From contig OW388303.1 in NCBI GenBank assembly GCA_936450465.1, positions 4,465,193 through 4,529,192 of the forward strand: 64,000 bases of DNA, in the 5' to 3' direction. This document shows positions 59,661-64,000 of the stretch, one piece after another. Positions within the stretch are counted from its first letter, which is position 1. Each line of letters opens with the position of its first letter. A program made the position numbers and the translations under genes. Under the pieces are notes generated by a model. The model made no database searches, was not told where the DNA came from, and saw nothing but the letters and a program-made list of their open reading frames with translations. This stretch comes from Gibbula magus (lineage: Eukaryota; Mollusca; Gastropoda; Trochida; Trochidae).

Positions 59661-61199
59661 TATCCATGATTATTCCCGTTGAATGTTTAGAGTGGTTTGT
59701 CCGAGACAGCCCTTCTGTAACATCTCCCTCCAGAGACTCTGCAGAACGTACTGTGGCATTATGACACATCATGGTAATTCCAATGGTGCTCAACCAGTTT
59801 ACAAAATATACATATTATAAAGGCATTATTTTATACAATTTTTGTATACATTGTTATGTTATACCTTCCTGTTTTACATATCTTAATGCATTTATATAAG
59901 TGTTTTGCTTTTTTCTATAAAGTGTTTTGTATATTTATATTTATATATTATTTATATATTATAACCCTGGCAAGCCCTGATCAACTGATCAACAAACACA
60001 TTTTTTGCTTTTTTATGTTTATTCAACGTGCTCAAAGTTTTCAAAAAAGTACGTTAAAATTATATTGTTGTTTATCATGCTGAGAATAAACTTTTCAAAT
60101 TACTTTTTGTTTTTTGTCTTTAATGCAATTAACGTAATATGTAAACAATGACAATTGCAACAATAATGACTTTGTTATAAGCGCTGGTGTAAATACATTT
60201 TCTTCACTTTGCTCACATTACATTAAATTATTTGCTGGTGGATACATACAAAGGAAATGTTAAACTTTGATGAACGTGTAATGAAACTATGCACAGTAAG
60301 ATGCTATATTTAAGCAAGAAGTCATAAGAAAGGAGGAGGAGTGCGAGGGGTTGGTGACAGTTGAAACGCCCCCATATTTTATCAATCACATATTTCACAT
60401 AATTAGCTTGCATTATTTGTTTATACCTCAGATCCACAATGAATGGTCAAACAAAATGATTCAAATGAAATTCTAGGTATTCACAATACGCTCCACTCTA
60501 TTCCTCCTGAACTTGATACATCATAAGGGACTACCTTGTAGGTTGGCAACCTTCAAAACCATTTCTGTTTTCAACCTTAATTAACCTGGACTAGTAATAG
60601 TGGCTCAGAGGGTTCACTGCAATGCTTTGCCAATGATGTTGCAGGCTTTCTCCAAGCAATCTACATGCAGTAGCAGTCGTGATGAGACATTAAATTTTCA
60701 CCTACCAGCCCCGATTTTCTTTGACTAAACTCATTATACATGTAGATGCGTCTGTGAACCTCAACATGTGCTATTTATCTTTCAATGGATACATGCACAT
60801 GACAATATCACCCAGTTTTATCCAAGAGGAGCTATGTTAAAAGCTATAATTAATAAGACAAACGTCGTTTACTACATGCCATATGGCTGCAGTGACATAT
60901 TCACTATCAATGAGAAACATTTTAAAATCTGTTCATAACAGTGCATCATATGTGATAAGGGCATGGATTGACTTTAAATTTACGTGCGCATCACGCACTA
61001 AACCGCTTATGGTTAGAAGCCTAAATCAGATTACTAATCCACCATAATTTTCGGAATATCCATATTCTACCTCATTTTAGAAATAATTAATTTTCGGACT
61101 ATGATCAAGACTCAATTGACAGATGTGATGGTCTAGTATTTATAAATATATATCCAAGTGTAGAAGCATTATATCTATAGAACTGCTGCGGATATGATA
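59661..61199. other. Non-coding downstream block of unit B2
   Basis: Aligns to the B1 downstream block and includes the AATAAA candidate at 60,085-60,090. No gene is supported; the counterpart of the 9,094 frame has an in-frame stop here. Confidence 0.6.
60085..60090 (+). terminator. Candidate poly(A) signal of gene B2
   Basis: AATAAA in the same context as in A1 and A2. Use would give a 3' UTR of about 1.4 kb. Confidence 0.4.
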
Positions 61200-61384
61200 A
61201 ATGAAATTTCTATCGTTTGAACAGAGTGAATTAGAATGAAATTGCTTTCTCTTTGGTATGAACCATGTACAAATGGGAGGTAACTTGGTTGTATAGAGGG
61301 CGCTTAATGGAGCTATATTAGTGACGTAATAGCGCGGGCTATTCTAAACTCCATCCCTGGCTCTTCAAACTAATTCGTCTGAAC
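61200..61384. other. Junction between unit B2 and the second DIRS-like element
   Basis: Unique 185 bp with a GGGAGGTAAC module and GTGACGTAATAGCGCGGG. It may be the 5' part of the retroelement or another repeat; no coding sequence is seen. Confidence 0.4.
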
Positions 61385-61429
61385 AAGGTAAAGTTGATTT
61401 TCACATCACTGACAACTATTATGAGTACG

Positions 61430-62230
61430 AGCAAGGTTCTTCTGAAATAAGAGTTCTTGGACGTTTGAGACAGTGTTTGTCATTCTGGAGAAACATTAAT
61501 GCTACAGACTTTGTATTGGATGTTATAGATCAGGGTTATAGAATACCTTTTTGTACAATTTCTATTTGTACAAATCTGCTTGCAATCATTCATCGTTTGT
61601 GTGGGCCGCTATTACCGATTTGTTGAAGAAGGATTTGATTGCTGTATGTTCTGACAAACCTCATGTAGTGAATCCCCTCTCTGTAGCGATTCAGTCTTCA
61701 GGGAAGAAGAGACTTATACTTGACCTTTCAATTGTTAATAATCATATTTATAAGCAGTCTGTTAAATATGAAGATTAGCGTACAGCTTTGTTATACATAA
61801 TGTTATACACAATGATTGGTCGGTTAAGTTTGATTTACACTCTGCTTATCATCACATTGAAATGTACCCTAAGCACACAACTTTCCTCGGATTTTCTTGG
61901 AATTTGCCGGATTGAAAGAAGTATTATAAGTTTCTCTTTCTCCCATTTGGTATTACTTCAGCTCCATACATGTTCACCAAAGTAACAAGGTAGTTGCTTA
62001 AGTACTGGCGTCACGATGGTTTGCGCATAGTAATGTTCTTAGATGATGGTCTCATGGTTGAACCTTCGCAGTTAGTTTGTAGTAAGTCAGCTTTGAGGGT
62101 GAAGAATGACATCATTAATTCTGGCTTTTGTTCCGAAAGCAGAGAAATCGTGTTGGATACCCTCTCAAGCTCTAGAATGCTTGGGTTTGTGTCTGGAAAC
62201 TTCTTCCTTTACTCTCTCTCTTCCTGACAG
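61430..62230 (+). pseudogene. DIRS-like reverse transcriptase (B2 flank)
   Basis: Visible blocks are FVWAAITDLLKKDLI, VVNPLSVAIQSSGKKRLILD, motif A KFDLHSAYHHIEMYP with its aspartate, LPFGITSAPYMFTKV and the catalytic VMFLDDGLMVE (FLDD in place of the usual YxDD). At least four frame changes or stops interrupt the reading, for example at 61,776 and near 61,984. This enzyme would have copied element RNA into DNA; it is inactive here. Confidence 0.75.
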
Positions 62231-63141
62231 AAAGATAGACAAGTTAAGGAAGCGCATTGCTGGCATTATAGATGGGAGTCCTAGAGTACCAGATCGTATC
62301 GTTTCCTCAGTTGTCAGACAAGTAGTCTCCATGAAGCAAGTGGTTGGTTCAGTAAGTCAGCTGATGACAAGATCTGTGTCATGCGACATTTTAGCTGCGA
62401 GATCGTGGAATGACAGAATCAGATTGTCCAGGAGTAGTTTAGACCAGTTACGTTTCTGGTTGTCTAGTATCACGTTATACAATTCTCGTTCGTTATCTTC
62501 AGACAGTTCAGCAACACGAGTTGTATACAGCGATGCTAGTAGTATGGGTTTTGGGGGATACTGAGTGCAATTTGGAGGTAGATCTTCTCAATGGCTCTGG
62601 TCGTTTGATGAGGCTGAAATGAGTTCTACGTGGCGTGAGCTCAAGGCTGTCTCCTTGGTGCTTTCTAGTTTTGTTACTTTCCTGACATCTCACATAGTGA
62701 AGTGGTTTACAGATAACCAGAACGTGGTTTCCATCGTGCAGAAAGGGAGTATGAAAGTACATCTACAATCGTTGGCACTTGACATTTTCCATACATGTGT
62801 AAGTCATGGTGTACATCTTGAAGTTGAATGGATTTCCCCGTAGTGAAAACTGTAGGGCAGACTATTTGAGCAAGTTGTTTGACCCTGATGACTTGGGAGT
62901 GTCACTTTCTGTTTTTAGTTCTGTAAATGACAAGTGGGGACCACATACACTCGACAGGTTTGCCTCTTTCTACAATAAGAAGATTGAGAGATTCGATTCA
63001 CGTTACTGGAATCCTGGGTGTGAAACTGTAGATACGTTCACTGCGAACTGGAGTGATGAGATGAATTGGATTGTTCCCCCTGTGTACTTAGTGGGGCGTG
63101 TGCTGAAACACATGGCGGATTGTAAGGTCAGGGGGACGTGA
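62231..63141 (+). pseudogene. RT connection and RNase H domain of the DIRS-like element
   Basis: LPDRKIDKLRKRIAGIIDGS leads into RNase H. The acidic residues are visible in VVYSDASSMGFGG (near 62,520), the STWRELKAV block with its Glu, WFTDNQNVVSI (near 62,705) and NCRADYLSKL (near 62,850). A module WGPHTLDRFASFYNKKIERF follows, ending at PPVYLVGRVLKHM. A TGA at 62,562-62,564 and a TAG at 62,841-62,843 interrupt it. Confidence 0.8.
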
Positions 63142-63220
63142 GTGGTTCCAAGGTGGTATTCGGCAAGCTTCTGGCCGCTATTATGTCGCAATGGACGATT
63201 TATATATGAGATTAAGGATA

Positions 63221-63340
63221 TGGGCCCCCTTTCACGAAGCACTAAGGTGATCGTAAGTCACTAAGGTAACCTTAGTTCAATGTTAAAGGATGCTAGTTAA
63301 GGTTAACCTTAGTAAAGATTGCTTTGTGAAAGTAGGCCCA
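63221..63340. mobile_element. 120-bp miniature inverted-repeat element in the DIRS relic
   Basis: The left end is TGGGCCCCCTTTCACGAAGC and the right end reads, on the other strand, TGGGCCTACTTTCACAAAGC. The inner parts also pair through CTAAGGT/ACCTTAG motifs. It lies between the RNase H and recombinase regions. No clear target duplication was found, so the superfamily is not assigned. Confidence 0.75.
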
Positions 63341-63486
63341 GATCTACTTGCCTGTGGATAAGGGGAGTTACACACCGAGTCGCTCAGGAAGACTGTTTGG
63401 TGTTGAAGACTTGAAGTTTCCTATGCTAGCTATGTATAAAGATCATTGTGAATGACTTGATCCAAGTGTTCTTTTCTGTTTTCAGG

Positions 63487-63660
63487 TATATTAGAATGTG
63501 TGTATAGTGATGTTATAGCCACCCTCCCTCAAAGCTTAGGATGTCAGCTTCAACCTCTGAAACAACTGTTGAGCGAGGGTCGTGCTGATTCCACTCGTAG
63601 ATCGTATGATAATGGCTTTAAGCGTTACAAAGTGTGGGCCGAGTCTCATGGTATATCAGG
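63487..63660 (+). pseudogene. Tyrosine recombinase N-terminal fragment (DIRS-like)
   Basis: The frame reads YSDVIATLPQSLGCQLQPLK and then LSEGRADSTRRSYDNGFKRY followed by KVWAESHGISG. This matches the SAM-like core-binding domain of tyrosine recombinases by pattern. It ends at 63,660, where the reading changes to unrelated sequence with a stop at 63,674. The catalytic Arg-His-Arg-Tyr part is not in the window. Confidence 0.7.
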
Positions 63661-64000
63661 TATTATTACCCTTTAGATAAATTTGTTGAATTGTGATTGG
63701 TCAATAGCCAATGCATACGAAACCGTGTAGGCGGATTTGCCATGGTCTACCCTCCGTATGACCCTTGAGACAGGTCACGTGACTAACTAAACAGGTCTTA
63801 CGGATGACCTTGACCTTAGATGGAATGCGGAAGTAAAACGGTTGCTCGACTCGGAATTTCAGGATCGAAACTTACCTTAACAAACATAAATACGGTGATT
63901 TCAACCAATATACATTATTTATTTTGTTTGCGTCAATAAACTAATTCAATAAAAATACGTGTCTCTCTATTATTCATCAGGTAATAATAATTTAAAAATC
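63661..64000. other. AT-rich sequence after the recombinase fragment
   Basis: I see no coding sequence or repeat here. It may be an insertion in the retroelement or its flank; the missing recombinase remainder could lie beyond the window. Confidence 0.4.

Larger units (their letters stand above)
53648..61199 (+). repeat. Segmental duplication unit B2 (interrupted on the right)
   Basis: Starts like B1 and shares B-type indels, including the 465-bp intron segment. About 1.4 kb corresponding to 16,740-18,135 is deleted at about 55,528. Similarity to the unit ends near 61,199 (GATATGATAAATG), where unrelated sequence and a second DIRS-like element begin. Confidence 0.85.
61385..63660 (+). mobile_element. 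Second DIRS-like retroelement (RT, RNase H, start of tyrosine recombinase)
   Basis: Protein-like blocks follow the DIRS order. A leader LRQCLSFWRNINATDFVLDV is followed by RT, RNase H, a PHTLDRFASFYNKKIERFDS module and then the N-terminal part of a tyrosine recombinase. Frameshifts and stops occur throughout, and a 120-bp miniature element sits between RNase H and recombinase. The sequence differs from the A1/A2 relic in every block, so it is another family. The recombinase is cut off at 63,660, before its catalytic residues. Confidence 0.8.

Overview
The window looks like a stretch of a metazoan, probably molluscan, genome. It is AT-rich and intron-bearing, and it holds GT-AG splice sites, DIRS-type tyrosine-recombinase retrotransposon relics, miniature inverted-repeat elements and two large minisatellite families. 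The assignment to mollusc rests on the repeat style (short GGGAGGTAAC-type modules, TGGGCC...CTTTCAC-type terminal inverted repeats, TGACGTCA-bearing insertions) and is an inference, not a database result.

Layout: most of the window is a tandem segmental duplication in the order A1 (1-14,496), B1 (14,497-33,964), A2 (33,965-53,647), B2 (53,648 to about 61,199). A1 and A2 are nearly identical over their first kilobases. B1 and B2 share their own indels. Each unit contains, in order: a non-genic upstream block; a promoter with a TATA-like box and a non-coding 5' exon ending in a GTGAGT donor; an intron; one three-coding-exon gene for a small secreted protein; a short hairpin; a 60-bp minisatellite (20, 10, 113 and 8 units in A1, B1, A2, B2); a candidate poly(A) signal; and further non-coding sequence. 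A1 and A2 also carry the same decayed DIRS-like retroelement. A1, B1 and A2 end in a 29-bp minisatellite, very large in B1 (about 5.3 kb). B2 instead runs into a different DIRS-like element that reaches RNase H and the start of the tyrosine recombinase.

The main biological content is the four-copy secreted-protein cluster. When the exons are joined at phase-0 GT-AG introns, A1, A2 and B2 each give an intact 219-residue precursor. It has a signal peptide, a Ser/Thr/Gln-rich linker, one N-glycosylation sequon, eight Cys in the mature part and about four amphipathic helices. By architecture this resembles a class I helical cytokine, but that is inference from pattern only. B1 is a pseudogene with a nonsense codon in its first coding exon. 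Replacement differences between A1 and A2 far outnumber silent ones, and B2 carries an A2-like gene inside B-type flanks, so the cluster seems to evolve by duplication, gene conversion and possibly diversifying selection.

No bacterial genes, CRISPR arrays, rRNA or convincing tRNA genes were seen. The 2,300-codon open frame in the A2 60-bp array is judged to be a by-product of a 60-bp period, not a gene.
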